A stretch of 35,329 bases of DNA from JAXHUH01 sp034211175 (GTDB lineage Bacteria > Actinomycetota > Acidimicrobiia > Acidimicrobiales > CAIXPF01), in the NCBI GenBank assembly GCA_034211175.1, contig JAXHUH010000274.1, forward strand, positions 1-35,329, given 5' to 3'. The notes under the pieces are model-generated. The model was not told where the DNA came from. It ran no database searches and saw only the letters and a program-made list of their open reading frames with translations. Within the stretch, counting starts at the first letter, position 1. Each line of letters starts with the position of its first letter. This document shows, in pieces, positions 7,207-15,218 of this stretch. A program made the translations under genes and the position numbers.

Positions 7207-9434
7207 GGGGTTCCCTTCGAGATGGCGGCGAGTGCGCGTCCGGATGCGTCGTGCGCGCTCGGCGGCAGGTGGTCGGGGGTGGTGCGGCGGCCGAAGCCGG
7301 TCGCCTCGGCGGACATCTCGACGCGGAGCGTGCCGCCGCCGGCGACGTCGCTCCATCGCAGGAACGGACCGTCGAGCGGGCGGCCGTCGAGCGTGATCGA
7401 CGAGACGTGGGGGGCGTCGGTGGCGCCGGGTGCCTCGATGCGCAGCTCGGCGTCGCCGAGACGGATCTCGGCCTCGTCGAACGACGGGCTGCCGACGAGG
7501 AGCAGGTCCTCGCCGGCGACCGGGAACAGGCCGAGGGAGCTCCAGACGACCCACGACGACAGCGCGCCGCTGTGGTCGAGGCCGGCCATGCCGCCGCGGC
7601 CGGGGGCACACCGCTCGGCGAGACAGGCGCGCACGATCTCGGCGGTGCGGTCGTGGCGACCGCACCACAGGTACGCGTAGGGCGCGTCGAGGTCGGCGTG
7701 GTGGTTGAGGCCGCTGAATCGGCTGATCGAGGTGTCGGCGCGGTCGGCGAACCCGAAGAACCGGTCGAGGAGGGTGGCGAAGCGTCGGGCGCCGCCCACG
7801 GCCTCCACCCGTTCGCCGAGGCCGGGTGAGAGCCGGAACGAGTAGTTCCAGCGCTCGCCGCCGAAGTACTCGGACGGGGCCAGCAGCCCGGTGTCGGGCT
7901 CGAACGCCGCCGCCCACGATCCGGCGAGCCGGGCCGAGGCCGCGGCCAGCTCCTCGTCGCCGAGGTGCTCGGCGAGGCGGGCGGTGACGCGGTGGGCCTG
8001 GGCGAGGTCGAGCGTGTGGGACAGCGGGTGCACGGGACGGTCGACGTCGAGCTCCGCTGCTCGTCCCTGGCGCAGCGACTTCGCCATCAGCCGCAGGCAG
8101 CGCTCGGGGTCGATGCCCGGCAGGTCACGGACGAGCGCGTCGGCGATGGTGACGTGCGCCAGCGTGCTGGCCTGGCGCCCGAACCGCTCGGGGCGGTTGT
8201 CGAACAGGTAGCTGATGGGGAACTCACCCTCGCGCTCGGCGACCGCGAGCAGTGCGGTGACGAGGTCCGTCCCCCGTTCGGGGAACAGCGACAGGATCAG
8301 CGGCAGCTGGGTCCGGTACGAGCTCCACAGCGTGGCCAGGTCGAAGTAGACGGGCCCGTCGTCGCCGGCGAAGGGGTTCTCGCCGGTGCAGTCGCAGGGC
8401 TTCACGAAGCTGCGGTAGAGCGCGGAGGCCAGCAGCTCCTGCGCCCGGGCGGTCCCGCCGTCGACGCGCACCGCGTCGAGGTGGTGACGCCAGGCCCGGG
8501 TGGCGTCGTCGGCCAGTGCCTCGAACGAGCGGCCGGACGACGCGGCGAGGTTGCGCTCGGCCCGGTCGGCGCTGCGCAACGAGAACCCGATGCGCACCTC
8601 GATGGACGCCGTGTCCGCGTGCTCGGCGAGGAAGCGGACGCCGAACGAGCGGCCGAGCGCCGGGTCGCCGGGAGCGAGGCGCAGGCCCCGGCCGAACGGC
8701 GCGACCCCGTCGGCCCGCCACAGCTCGGAGCGGACCGGGCCCGACGAGCGGCACTCGACGAAGAAGTGGACCGGTGGCCCGCCCGCGGCGATGCGGCCCC
8801 GGGCGTGGTGGTCGTCGAGCAGCTCGGCGTCGGCCGCCACCACGTCCTCGCCGAGGCCTTCTACCGCGAGGCCGGCGGCCGACAGGTCGATCGCCACCGA
8901 GGCGCCGACCCCCGACGGGAACGTGTAGCGGTGGAACGCGGCGCGGGGCCCGACCGTGAGCTCGGCGGTCACGTCGGCCTCGACGAGTCGGCACCGGTAG
9001 CGGCCGGGTGACGCCTCCTCGTCGGCCAGCGTGAGCCGCCGGCCGGAGTGGGCCACGCCGCGTCGTTCGGGCGCGACCCGGAGGTGGTTGTAGTACGAGC
9101 CGATGCGGCCCGTGCCGCTCTGGTGGAAGTGGGTGAAGCCGGTCGTGGTGCCGGCGGGGAGCTCGGCGACCGGGGAGCTCCCCGTGCCGGGGGCGTAGGG
9201 CCCGTAGCCGCTCGGGTAGCCGCCGGTGAACGGCGCGACGGAGACCATGCCGAACGGGTGGCAGGGACCCGGGTGGGTGTTGCCGATCGCCGGGTTCGGT
9301 GACGCCCAGGAGGCGGTCAGCGGCGACGGTGTCGGGAGCTGCGCGACGTCGCTGCCCCGGAAGGGGTCGGCGAGGTCGATCAGCTCCGACAACGCAGGTC
9401 TCGGAGGTGTCGCACGAGGCACTCGAGTCGCCAC
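7203..9434 (-). CDS. Glycoside hydrolase family 92-like protein (alpha-mannosidase superfamily)
   Basis: 743 residues. The N-terminal sandwich has GNTHPGPCHPFGMVSVAP (51-68) and TGFTHFHQSGTGRIGSYYN (98-116), close to the GH92 signature GFSHTHLSGTG. The (alpha/alpha)6 part includes ALYRSFVKPCDCT, LWSSYRTQLPL (369-379) and LDAPYAYLWCGR (582-593), and the late region GLDHSGALSSWVVWSSLGLFPV (618-639) aligns with the GH92 active-site loop G-N-D-D-C-G-Q-M-S-A-W. Known GH92 enzymes are Ca-dependent exo-alpha-mannosidases. Here the catalytic loop is changed (L619, H621, A624), and the usual E-G-N-A-W-Q-Y is GGERWNY (525-531), so activity may differ or be lost. No signal peptide is seen. GTG 9434 is 9 nt behind a TAGATT box; an overlapping ATG at 9436 is out of frame. 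Confidence 0.8.
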   Translation of the reverse strand: MATRVPRATPPRPALSELIDLADPFRGSDVAQLPTPSPLTASWASPNPAIGNTHPGPCHPFGMVSVAPFTGGYPSGYGPYAPGTGSSPVAELPAGTTTGFTHFHQSGTGRIGSYYNHLRVAPERRGVAHSGRRLTLADEEASPGRYRCRLVEADVTAELTVGPRAAFHRYTFPSGVGASVAIDLSAAGLAVEGLGEDVVAADAELLDDHHARGRIAAGGPPVHFFVECRSSGPVRSELWRADGVAPFGRGLRLAPGDPALGRSFGVRFLAEHADTASIEVRIGFSLRSADRAERNLAASSGRSFEALADDATRAWRHHLDAVRVDGGTARAQELLASALYRSFVKPCDCTGENPFAGDDGPVYFDLATLWSSYRTQLPLILSLFPERGTDLVTALLAVAEREGEFPISYLFDNRPERFGRQASTLAHVTIADALVRDLPGIDPERCLRLMAKSLRQGRAAELDVDRPVHPLSHTLDLAQAHRVTARLAEHLGDEELAAASARLAGSWAAAFEPDTGLLAPSEYFGGERWNYSFRLSPGLGERVEAVGGARRFATLLDRFFGFADRADTSISRFSGLNHHADLDAPYAYLWCGRHDRTAEIVRACLAERCAPGRGGMAGLDHSGALSSWVVWSSLGLFPVAGEDLLLVGSPSFDEAEIRLGDAELRIEAPGATDAPHVSSITLDGRPLDGPFLRWSDVAGGGTLRVEMSAEATGFGRRTTPDHLPPSAHDASGRALAAISKGTP

Positions 9435-9443
9435 ATGGAGCCC

Positions 9444-9449
9444 AATCTA
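9444..9449 (-). promoter_or_regulatory. -10 box of the GH92-like/glycosyltransferase operon
   Basis: TAGATT on the minus strand ends 9 nt before GTG 9434, consistent with a leaderless transcript. The 228 bp upstream of it, to the end of the small basic gene, hold only a terminator hairpin. Confidence 0.45.
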
Positions 9450-9650
9450 CGCAGAGACGAGAATCCGACGAGGTGGTCGCCAACGGTGCGCCGCCTGCTT
9501 TCATCGGCTGCTCACCGTGGCGAAACGAGCCCGCAACATGGTCACCCCGAAACGGGGCAGTGGTTCACCTTCCGGCGTGCCGGCGCGACGTGCGAGCCTG
9601 CCGGGAGGTGACGTCGAGAGGGTGGCGACGTGCCGTCGGGCCGTCGTAGG

Positions 9651-9672
9651 GGCCGGGCGGGAACGCCCGGCC
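9651..9672 (-). terminator. GC-rich hairpin after the small basic gene
   Basis: GGCCGGGCG (9651-9659) pairs perfectly with CGCCCGGCC (9664-9672) around a 4-nt GGAA loop, 6 nt past the minus-strand stop codon at 9678. Its position supports the small gene being real. Confidence 0.6.
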
Positions 9673-9677
9673 GGGGG

Positions 9678-9839
9678 TCAGCTGCTGTGGTGGCGCGTCG
9701 GCTGACGGGTGGCGATCAGTTGACGCCTTCTCGCCCGCAGGTCCCGCTCGGTGGCGGGCGGGCGACGCCGCTCGCCGCGGGAGCGGTCCGCATCGCCGGT
9801 GGGCCGGGAGGTGGGGTGCAACAGCTCGAGCTCGGACAT
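9678..9839 (-). CDS. Small Arg-rich basic protein, unknown function
   Basis: 53 residues, starting MSELELLHPTSRPTGDADRS and continuing with a highly charged, Arg-rich tail. The ATG at 9839 is preceded by GGAGGA with 5-nt spacing, one of the clearest ribosome binding sites in the window, and a strong hairpin follows the stop. No domain, membrane segment or metal-binding pattern is visible; the composition suggests a disordered or nucleic-acid-binding peptide, but that is inference. It is transcribed divergently from the PEBP-family gene, and an inverted repeat at 9957-9980 lies between them. Confidence 0.5.
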   Translation of the reverse strand: MSELELLHPTSRPTGDADRSRGERRRPPATERDLRARRRQLIATRQPTRHHSS

Positions 9840-9956
9840 CGTCGTCCTCCGCCGTCGAGGGTATGGGGGTGTGTTGCCGCACATCCTCGGATGTGACTGG
9901 GACCCAGTGTGGCGGACTCGTGTCGAAGAGCGGTGGATTCGTCCCCGATATTGGTC

Positions 9957-9980
9957 TGACCAGGACATCTCCCCTGGTCA
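9957..9980. promoter_or_regulatory. Inverted repeat in the divergent region before the PEBP gene
   Basis: TGACCAGG (9957-9964) and CCTGGTCA (9973-9980) are perfect inverted arms around 8 nt. It lies among locally AT-richer sequence between two divergent genes and looks like an operator for a dimeric regulator; which one is unknown. Confidence 0.5.
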
Positions 9981-10067
9981 AACAGTTGGCACATCACACG
10001 TCACGATGACGCGATGTTTCGGTGTCTCACCGACGTGGTCGATCCGGCCATGGCGCGGCCGCGGGGA

Positions 10068-10073
10068 TAGGGT
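10068..10073 (+). promoter_or_regulatory. Possible -10 box of the PEBP gene
   Basis: TAGGGT, the hexamer also used at 24124. Transcription would begin near 10080, leaving a leader of about 54 nt with AGGAGG before the ATG, so this gene would not be leaderless. Confidence 0.35.
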
Positions 10074-10133
10074 CGGCTCCGGCGGGCAGGACGCACATCG
10101 CCCGCCGTCAGTCGAGGGAATCAGGAGGGCGAC

Positions 10134-10769
10134 ATGGCGTTCGCGGTGGAGACGACGAGCTTCGAGGACGGTGCCCCCATCCCCGAGCTCTACGCCTTCG
10201 GGGTCAAGGCCGAGGTGGGTCACGCAGCAGCCGAGGGCGGGAACAAGAACCCGCACCTGCGGTGGAGCGGCGCCCCCGAGGGCACGCAGTCGTTCGTGGT
10301 GCTCTGCATCGACCCCGACGTGCCGACCGTGTTCGACGACGTCGGCGTCGAGGGCAAGACCCTGTCGGCCTCGATGCCGCGCCAGGACTTCGACCACTGG
10401 GTGCTCGTGGACCTTCCGCCGTCGACGACCGAGATCGCCGAGGGCGCCGCGTCCGACGGCATCACGCCGAAGGGCAAGCCGACCGGACCGAGCCCGGTCG
10501 GCGGCATCACCGGCAAGAACGACTACACGATGTTCATGGCCGGCGACCCCGACATGGGTGGGACCTACGGTGGCTACGACGGGCCGTTCCCGCCGTGGAA
10601 CGACGAGCTCGTGCACCGCTACCAGTTCCGGGTGCTCGCGCTCGACGTGCCGACGCTCGGGCTCTCCGGTGACTTCGGCAGCGCCGAGGTCCTGAAGGCC
10701 GCCGAGGGCCACGTGCTCGCCTCGGCCCAGGTCGAGGGCACGTACACCCTCAATCCCGAGTTGGCCTGA
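10134..10769 (+). CDS. YbhB/YbcL-type Raf kinase inhibitor-like protein (PEBP family)
   Basis: 211 residues. The PEBP signatures are all present: NPHLRWSGAPEGTQSFVVLCIDPDVP (the D-P-D anion-site region), FDHWVLVDLPPS (conserved His-Trp), the GITGKNDY segment, GGYDGPFPPWNDE and HRYQFRVLALD. Bacterial PEBP proteins are small soluble or periplasmic proteins binding phospho- or lipid-like ligands; their physiological role is mostly unknown and no signal peptide is seen here. Compared with E. coli YbhB (~158) it is longer because of a loop of about 25 residues after the D-P-D motif (VFDDVGVEGKTLSASMPRQD). ATG 10134 is preceded by AGGAGG. It is followed 154 nt later by a Crp/Fnr-type gene on the same strand. 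Confidence 0.9.
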   Translation: MAFAVETTSFEDGAPIPELYAFGVKAEVGHAAAEGGNKNPHLRWSGAPEGTQSFVVLCIDPDVPTVFDDVGVEGKTLSASMPRQDFDHWVLVDLPPSTTEIAEGAASDGITPKGKPTGPSPVGGITGKNDYTMFMAGDPDMGGTYGGYDGPFPPWNDELVHRYQFRVLALDVPTLGLSGDFGSAEVLKAAEGHVLASAQVEGTYTLNPELA

Positions 10770-10798
10770 ACGGCCACGCCGGCGTTGCGGTCGTTCGG
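10765..10798 (+). terminator. Weak hairpin after the PEBP gene
   Basis: CCTGAACG (10765-10772, overlapping the stop codon) can pair with CGTTCGG (10792-10798) with one bulged T. No T-tract follows. Confidence 0.3.
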
Positions 10799-10923
10799 TG
10801 CATCCCGAAGAAGGGGGTGCGCCGGGCGGCCGGGTGCGCGACGATCGATCGAGCGGTCCAGCAGGAGACGTCCCCGGGCGACGACACCATCGATGGATGC
10901 GAGGCGGCGAGTGAGCGCGACCG

Positions 10924-11613
10924 GTGGTTGACGTCAGCGAGGTGCTCCGCGGCTCGATCGGCGTCGACGAGCCGCTGCTCGACCAGCTCATCGGCGCCTC
11001 GACCCGCCGCCTCTTCCGAGCCGGTGAGACGATCTTCCGCGAGGGCGACGCCGCGACCAGCGTGCACGTCCTCCGCGCCGGTCTCGTCGCCGTCCGGGTC
11101 GGTCCCGGCCACGGCGACGACATCCTGCTGGCGATCCTCGGCCCCGGCGAGCTGTTCGGCGAGCAGGCCGCGCTGCGGGCCCACGCCACCCGCGTCGCCT
11201 CAGTCGAGGCGATCCGCGACACCCGGACGCTCGAGATCCCCCGCGCCTCGTTCGAGGAGCTGCGCCGCTGCGATCCGGCGGTCGACCGCTACCTGCTCGA
11301 GACGCTCAGCGCGCGCATGAACCGTCTCGCCGAGCTCCTGGTCGACGCGCTGCGCCGGTCCCACGAGACCAGGATCGTCTCCGCGCTGACCCAGATGGCC
11401 GAGCTCGAGGGTGAGGGCCCACGGAACGGGCCGCTCGAGCTCCAGCTCACCCAGCGGGCGCTGGGCGAGCTGGCCGGTGTGCCCCTGCGGACCACCCAGG
11501 ACAAGATCCGCCGGCTGGTGGCCGACGACCTGGTCCGTCCGGCCGGCCGGGGACGCCTCGTCGTCGTCGACCTCCCCGGGTTGCGCGCCCGCCTCGGTTC
11601 GATCCGGGGCTGA
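10924..11613 (+). CDS. Crp/Fnr-family transcriptional regulator
   Basis: 229 residues. Residues ~1-125 form a cyclic-nucleotide-binding-like beta barrel: LFRAGETIFREGDAATSVHVLRAG, ILLAILGPGELFGEQAAL (the G-E-L-F-G-E phosphate-cassette region) and HATRVASVEA with the Arg that would contact the phosphate. A long dimerisation helix (RYLLETLSARMNRLAELLVDALRR) leads to a winged helix with LTQRALGELAGVPLRTTQDK. No cysteine cluster is present, so it is not an Fnr-type iron-sulfur sensor. Whether it binds cAMP is unclear. GTG 10924 is used because an in-frame TGA lies at 10912; no strong ribosome binding site or -10 box is visible. Confidence 0.87.
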   Translation: MVDVSEVLRGSIGVDEPLLDQLIGASTRRLFRAGETIFREGDAATSVHVLRAGLVAVRVGPGHGDDILLAILGPGELFGEQAALRAHATRVASVEAIRDTRTLEIPRASFEELRRCDPAVDRYLLETLSARMNRLAELLVDALRRSHETRIVSALTQMAELEGEGPRNGPLELQLTQRALGELAGVPLRTTQDKIRRLVADDLVRPAGRGRLVVVDLPGLRARLGSIRG

Positions 11614-11629
11614 GCCGCCCCGCCGCCGG

Positions 11630-12001
11630 TCACCACCCGGCGTCCGGGTCGTACGAGGCCCCGTCGGCCAGGTCGTCGGCGGTGTCCCCGCCCGTCTCGT
11701 GGGGCTCGACCTCGTCCCCGCCGCGCACCGGTCGCGTGCCGTCGATGCGCTCGCGGGCGACCGACACCGCCCAGTACCAGAACGCGGCGGCGGCCGGGAT
11801 CCCGATGAGCTGCCACCAGCCCCGGCCGGTGCTGACGGCCCACACCACGTTCACGACGAAGGCGATGCTGAGCAGCGTCGCGGCGACCGCGAGGAAGGCC
11901 CACGCGGTCGTCGACAGGCGTGACGAGCCGGCGTCGCGGTCCACCCGGCGAACATCGCGCTCCACGTGGGCGTCGCGCCACTTGGTCAGAGGTCGCGTCA
12001 C
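11630..12001 (-). CDS. Small membrane protein with two predicted helices
   Basis: 123 residues: a charged cytoplasmic N-terminus (about 1-28), helix 1 (LSTTAWAFLAVAATLLSIAFVV, about 29-50), a short WAVSTGRGWWQ turn, helix 2 (LIGIPAAAAFWYWAVSVA, about 65-82) and an acidic C-terminal tail. This resembles the 2TM/SHOCT-like small proteins common in actinobacteria, but no family is recognised. GTG 12001 lies 34 nt after the stop of the PhoD-like gene on the same strand, so the two may be cotranscribed. A later GTG within the N-terminus is possible. Confidence 0.6.
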   Translation of the reverse strand: MTRPLTKWRDAHVERDVRRVDRDAGSSRLSTTAWAFLAVAATLLSIAFVVNVVWAVSTGRGWWQLIGIPAAAAFWYWAVSVARERIDGTRPVRGGDEVEPHETGGDTADDLADGASYDPDAGW

Positions 12002-12034
12002 CCGGACATCGTCGCCGCGCTCCCGGCGGTACCG

Positions 12035-13708
12035 TCAGTCCCGCTGTGCGCCGGGGCGACCGTCCTCGACGACGAAGCTCGCCGCGGTCGACATCGGCGC
12101 CTCCGGCCCGTCGAGGTTGGCGACCTCGCGCACGTCGCAGCGGAGGCGGTCTCGTGTCAGCGAGCACCGCAGGTACCCGTGGTGCTCGTCGGCGCTCGTG
12201 ACCCGGACCGGCGAGCCGGCGTTCACGTAGTGCACGTGGGGCGTGACGATCGGGGCGAGCGACAGCGGCCCGACGAGTGAGGCCGGGAACCGCGACGAGA
12301 TCGAGGTGGTGACCAGCTCGGTGCCGACGATCGTCTCGTCGGGCCGGTCGAAGTCGGTGCACAGGTCGGCGATCCACGTCGAGTGGATGTCGCCGGTCGC
12401 GACCACGAGGTTGGTGGCGCCGCTGCGCTCGGCCAGCTCGAGCACCCGGCGCCGGGAGAGCTGGTAGCCGTCCCACGCGTCGAGGTTGACGACCGTGCCC
12501 CGCTCGCCGAGCGCGAGGCCCGGGATCGGCACGTGGGTCATCATCACCTGCTGGGCCAGGAGGTTCCACGTCGCGTCGCTCGCCCCGAGGCGTTGCGCCA
12601 GCCACGCCTCCTGATCGGTGCCCAACATGTCGGCACCTTCCTCGGCGCCGCAGTCGATCGGCCCGATGTAGGTGTTGCACGACGGCGGCACCCGGTGCTG
12701 GCGGGTGTCGAGCGCCGCCACCTCGGCCAGTCGGCCGAAGCGGAAGCCGCGCCACAGGCGGGTCGTCGGGCCCACCCGCCAGGCGGGGAAGGCGACCGGC
12801 TGGTGCTCCATCGCGGCTCGGAAGGCGACGGCCCGCTTGGCGACCAGGTCCTCCGGCGACGTCGCCGAGGATGCGGCCGGCCGCTCGCCCGCGTAGTCGT
12901 TCTCGACCTCGTGGTCGTCGGGCACCCACACCATCGGCGCCGCGGCGTGCGCAGCCTGCAGCGCCGGGTCGAGCTTGTAGAGCGCGTAGCGGCGCCGGTA
13001 CTCCTCCAGCGTGCGCAGCACCGACGTGCCGTCCCCGTCGTGTCGGCGGGCGGCGTCGGGGTCGGCCGGGTACTCGTAGATGTAGTCCCCGACGTGGAAC
13101 CACACGTCGAGGTCCTCCTCGGCCAGCCCGGCGAACGCGCCCCAGTACCCGTGCTGGTAGTCGTTGCAGCTCACGACGGCGAAGCGCAGCTCGTCGACCG
13201 TCGCGCCGACCTCCGGGGCGGTGCGGGTGCGGCCGACCCGGCTGACGTCGTCGCCGACCCGGAACCGGTACCAGTGCTCGGCGCCGGGTCGCAGGCCCCG
13301 CACCTGACGGTGGACGCTCCAGCCGCGATCGGCCGACGTCGTCGCCGTCCCCGACGCCACCACGTCGGCGAAGCCCTCGTCGGTCGCGACCTGCCACTCG
13401 ACCTCGGCGCTCGGCACGGTCATGCCGCCGTCGGGGGCGAGCGGATCGGGGGCGAGGCGGGTCCAGATGACGACCGACCCGGCCCGCGGGTCACCGCTGG
13501 CGACCCCGAGGGTGAACAGCGTGCCGAGCGGGCTGTCCTGGCGGAGGTGCCTCGGCGCCGCGCCCGCCACCGGGCGCAGGCTGCGGGGCCCGCCGAGCAC
13601 CAGCGCGCCGGCGAGCGCCGCGCCACCCCCGAGTAGGGCCCGTCGGGTCGGGCTCCGGCGGCCGGTCGACGGGTCGGCCGGCGGCCGCTGCCTACCTGCG
13701 CTGGTCAT
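12035..13708 (-). CDS. phoD: PhoD-like alkaline phosphatase, Tat-exported
   Basis: 557 residues. The twin-arginine signal SPTRRALLGGGAALAGALVL (20-39) precedes the PhoD N-terminal Ig-like domain (TLGVASGDPRAGSVVIWTRL, residues 66-85). The metallophosphoesterase part shows VVSCNDYQHGYWGAFAGL, VWFHVGDYIYEY (metal-ligand Asp), MVWVPDDHEVENDY, QQVMMTHVPIPG and VVATGDIHSTW, the standard PhoD order of metal ligands. PhoD enzymes are secreted Ca/Fe-dependent phosphodi/monoesterases used in phosphate scavenging. Length is close to the usual 520-560. The ATG at 13708 has GGGAGG 10 nt upstream and is preferred over an upstream in-frame ATG/GTG-type start at 13753 because the Tat signal then sits near the N-terminus. 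No Pho box was identified. Confidence 0.9.
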   Translation of the reverse strand: MTSAGRQRPPADPSTGRRSPTRRALLGGGAALAGALVLGGPRSLRPVAGAAPRHLRQDSPLGTLFTLGVASGDPRAGSVVIWTRLAPDPLAPDGGMTVPSAEVEWQVATDEGFADVVASGTATTSADRGWSVHRQVRGLRPGAEHWYRFRVGDDVSRVGRTRTAPEVGATVDELRFAVVSCNDYQHGYWGAFAGLAEEDLDVWFHVGDYIYEYPADPDAARRHDGDGTSVLRTLEEYRRRYALYKLDPALQAAHAAAPMVWVPDDHEVENDYAGERPAASSATSPEDLVAKRAVAFRAAMEHQPVAFPAWRVGPTTRLWRGFRFGRLAEVAALDTRQHRVPPSCNTYIGPIDCGAEEGADMLGTDQEAWLAQRLGASDATWNLLAQQVMMTHVPIPGLALGERGTVVNLDAWDGYQLSRRRVLELAERSGATNLVVATGDIHSTWIADLCTDFDRPDETIVGTELVTTSISSRFPASLVGPLSLAPIVTPHVHYVNAGSPVRVTSADEHHGYLRCSLTRDRLRCDVREVANLDGPEAPMSTAASFVVEDGRPGAQRD

Positions 13709-13985
13709 CGTCTGGTCGCCTCCCGACGGTCGCCGGATCGCTCGCTCGGTCACGGCGCCTCGTCCGTTGGCGTCCCGCGCGTGGGCCTCTGGTCCGCCGG
13801 CACCTCAGCCGTTGCGCCTCGTCCACTGATTGGCACGGCGGCCCGCCGGGTCTCCGCCACCGTCTCGTCGATCCGCACCCCGCGGGTCCGCCGGGCACTC
13901 GGTGGAGAGGACCCGCTCCAGGATGCCGCGGCGCGCCGACGGTGGGAACCCGTCCCCGTGGCGACGGGCGCCCGGCACCGGCGAC

Positions 13986-15128
13986 TCAACCCGCCGGTGC
14001 GCAGGTTCGCCGGGTCGGGTCGTCGAGGGTCGGGTGGCCGTGGCTGACGATCGTGGCGTCGAGCAGGCAGGCGGTCACGGCCCCGTCCGGCGCGACCTCG
14101 ATGCGGGCGACCGCGGTGTCCGAGCCGGCGGCCGAGAACCGGGGCCACACGAAGTTGCCGAGACCCCAGGCGACCGGGTGGCCGTCGACCAGCTCCAGCG
14201 GTTGGAGCCGGTGCTGGTGGTGGCCGATGACGATGTCGGCGCCGGCGGCCAGCCACGCCTCGGTGTGGGCCCGGTTGCGGGCGTTGGGCGTCGTCTCCAG
14301 CTCGCAGCACCAGTGGACCGTGACGATCACGAGGTCGGCGTCGGCCGCGGCCGCCGTCACCGCGGCGGTCGTGGCATCGAGGTCGAGCCCGTCGCTGATC
14401 CCCGGCTGCGCGGCGAGGCCGTCGGCTGCGTCGGTCGCGAGCCAGTTCGTCGCCAGGTACACACCGCCGAAGCCGACCACGGCGATCCGCCAGCCGTTGC
14501 GCTCCACGAACGCCGGGGCGAACGCCGAGGTGCGGTCGGCGCCCGCGCCGACCGGGACGAGCCCGGCGGCGCGCACCTGCCCGAGGCCGTCGACGAGGGC
14601 GTCGGGGCCGTAGTCCATGGCGTGGTTGTTGGCCAGGCTCACGACCTCGACGCCCCCGTCGGTGAGCGCGCCGAGGCCGTCGGTGCCGCACCGGAAGTTG
14701 AACGGCCGGTCCTGGCGCACGCCCACGTCGCTGGGGGTGCACTCCAGGTTGACGAGCGTCAGGTCGTCGGTCGTGAACAGCCCGTCGAGGCCCGCCAGCG
14801 CGTGGTCGTAGCCGTTGGCGACGAGCGCCGGGATGTAGCCGGGATCGATGTTCAGGTCCCCGGCGGCGTGGATGACGAGCGGCCCCCGTGGCTGCGTCGT
14901 CGTGGTCGTCGGCGCAGGTGTCGTGGTGCTCGTCGTTGCCGGGGTCGATGCGGTCGTGGCCGAGGGGGCGGTCGTCGCGGTCGTGCTCGACGCGAGGACC
15001 GGGCCGCCGTCCTCGACCCGGGAGACCCCGGTCGCGCCGACGCAGGCCGCGCTCAGCGTGACGAGCAGGCACGTCGCCGCCAGTCGGATGCGGCTCGTGG
15101 CGCGGCGGACGCGGACGACGCTCGACAT
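13986..15128 (-). CDS. CapA-family lipoprotein (poly-gamma-glutamate synthesis-type metallophosphatase)
   Basis: 380 residues. A lipoprotein signal with lipobox LSAAC (Cys29) is followed by a Ser/Thr/Pro stalk (about 47-80) and the CapA domain: IHAAGDLNIDPGY, LVNLECTPSD, SLANNHAMDYGPDAL (N-N-H metal/active site), VTVHWCCELETTP and IVIGHHQHRLQPLEL, which follow the calcineurin-like fold of CapA/PGA_cap. Homologues act in polyglutamate capsule anchoring, but many actinobacterial members stand alone, as here, with no capB/C neighbours. ATG 15128 has a TAACGT box 9 nt upstream. The 277 bp between its stop and the PhoD start contain no gene that I can see. Confidence 0.85.
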   Translation of the reverse strand: MSSVVRVRRATSRIRLAATCLLVTLSAACVGATGVSRVEDGGPVLASSTTATTAPSATTASTPATTSTTTPAPTTTTTQPRGPLVIHAAGDLNIDPGYIPALVANGYDHALAGLDGLFTTDDLTLVNLECTPSDVGVRQDRPFNFRCGTDGLGALTDGGVEVVSLANNHAMDYGPDALVDGLGQVRAAGLVPVGAGADRTSAFAPAFVERNGWRIAVVGFGGVYLATNWLATDAADGLAAQPGISDGLDLDATTAAVTAAAADADLVIVTVHWCCELETTPNARNRAHTEAWLAAGADIVIGHHQHRLQPLELVDGHPVAWGLGNFVWPRFSAAGSDTAVARIEVAPDGAVTACLLDATIVSHGHPTLDDPTRRTCAPAG

Positions 15129-15137
15129 GTGTCGCAG

Positions 15138-15143
15138 ACGTTA
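15138..15143 (-). promoter_or_regulatory. -10 box of the CapA-like gene
   Basis: TAACGT (minus strand) ends 9 nt before ATG 15128, compatible with a leaderless or near-leaderless transcript. Confidence 0.4.
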
Positions 15144-15204
15144 CGCCGACGCGAACGTCGGCGGTCGTAGGACGGTTCCGGCCGAGCAGCCTGGCGGATG
15201 GTTC

Positions 15205-15210
15205 TACCAT
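15205..15210 (+). promoter_or_regulatory. -10 box of ppc, leaderless
   Basis: TACCAT ends 8 nt before GTG 15219. It argues for that GTG and against the in-frame ATG at 15198, which would lie upstream of the -10 box. Confidence 0.5.
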
Positions 15211-15218
15211 CGGCACGA

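Noticed and set aside
13709..13985. Gene between the PhoD-like and CapA-like genes
   Set aside because: Open frames there are Arg/Gly/Pro-rich shadows without start signals; the region appears non-coding.
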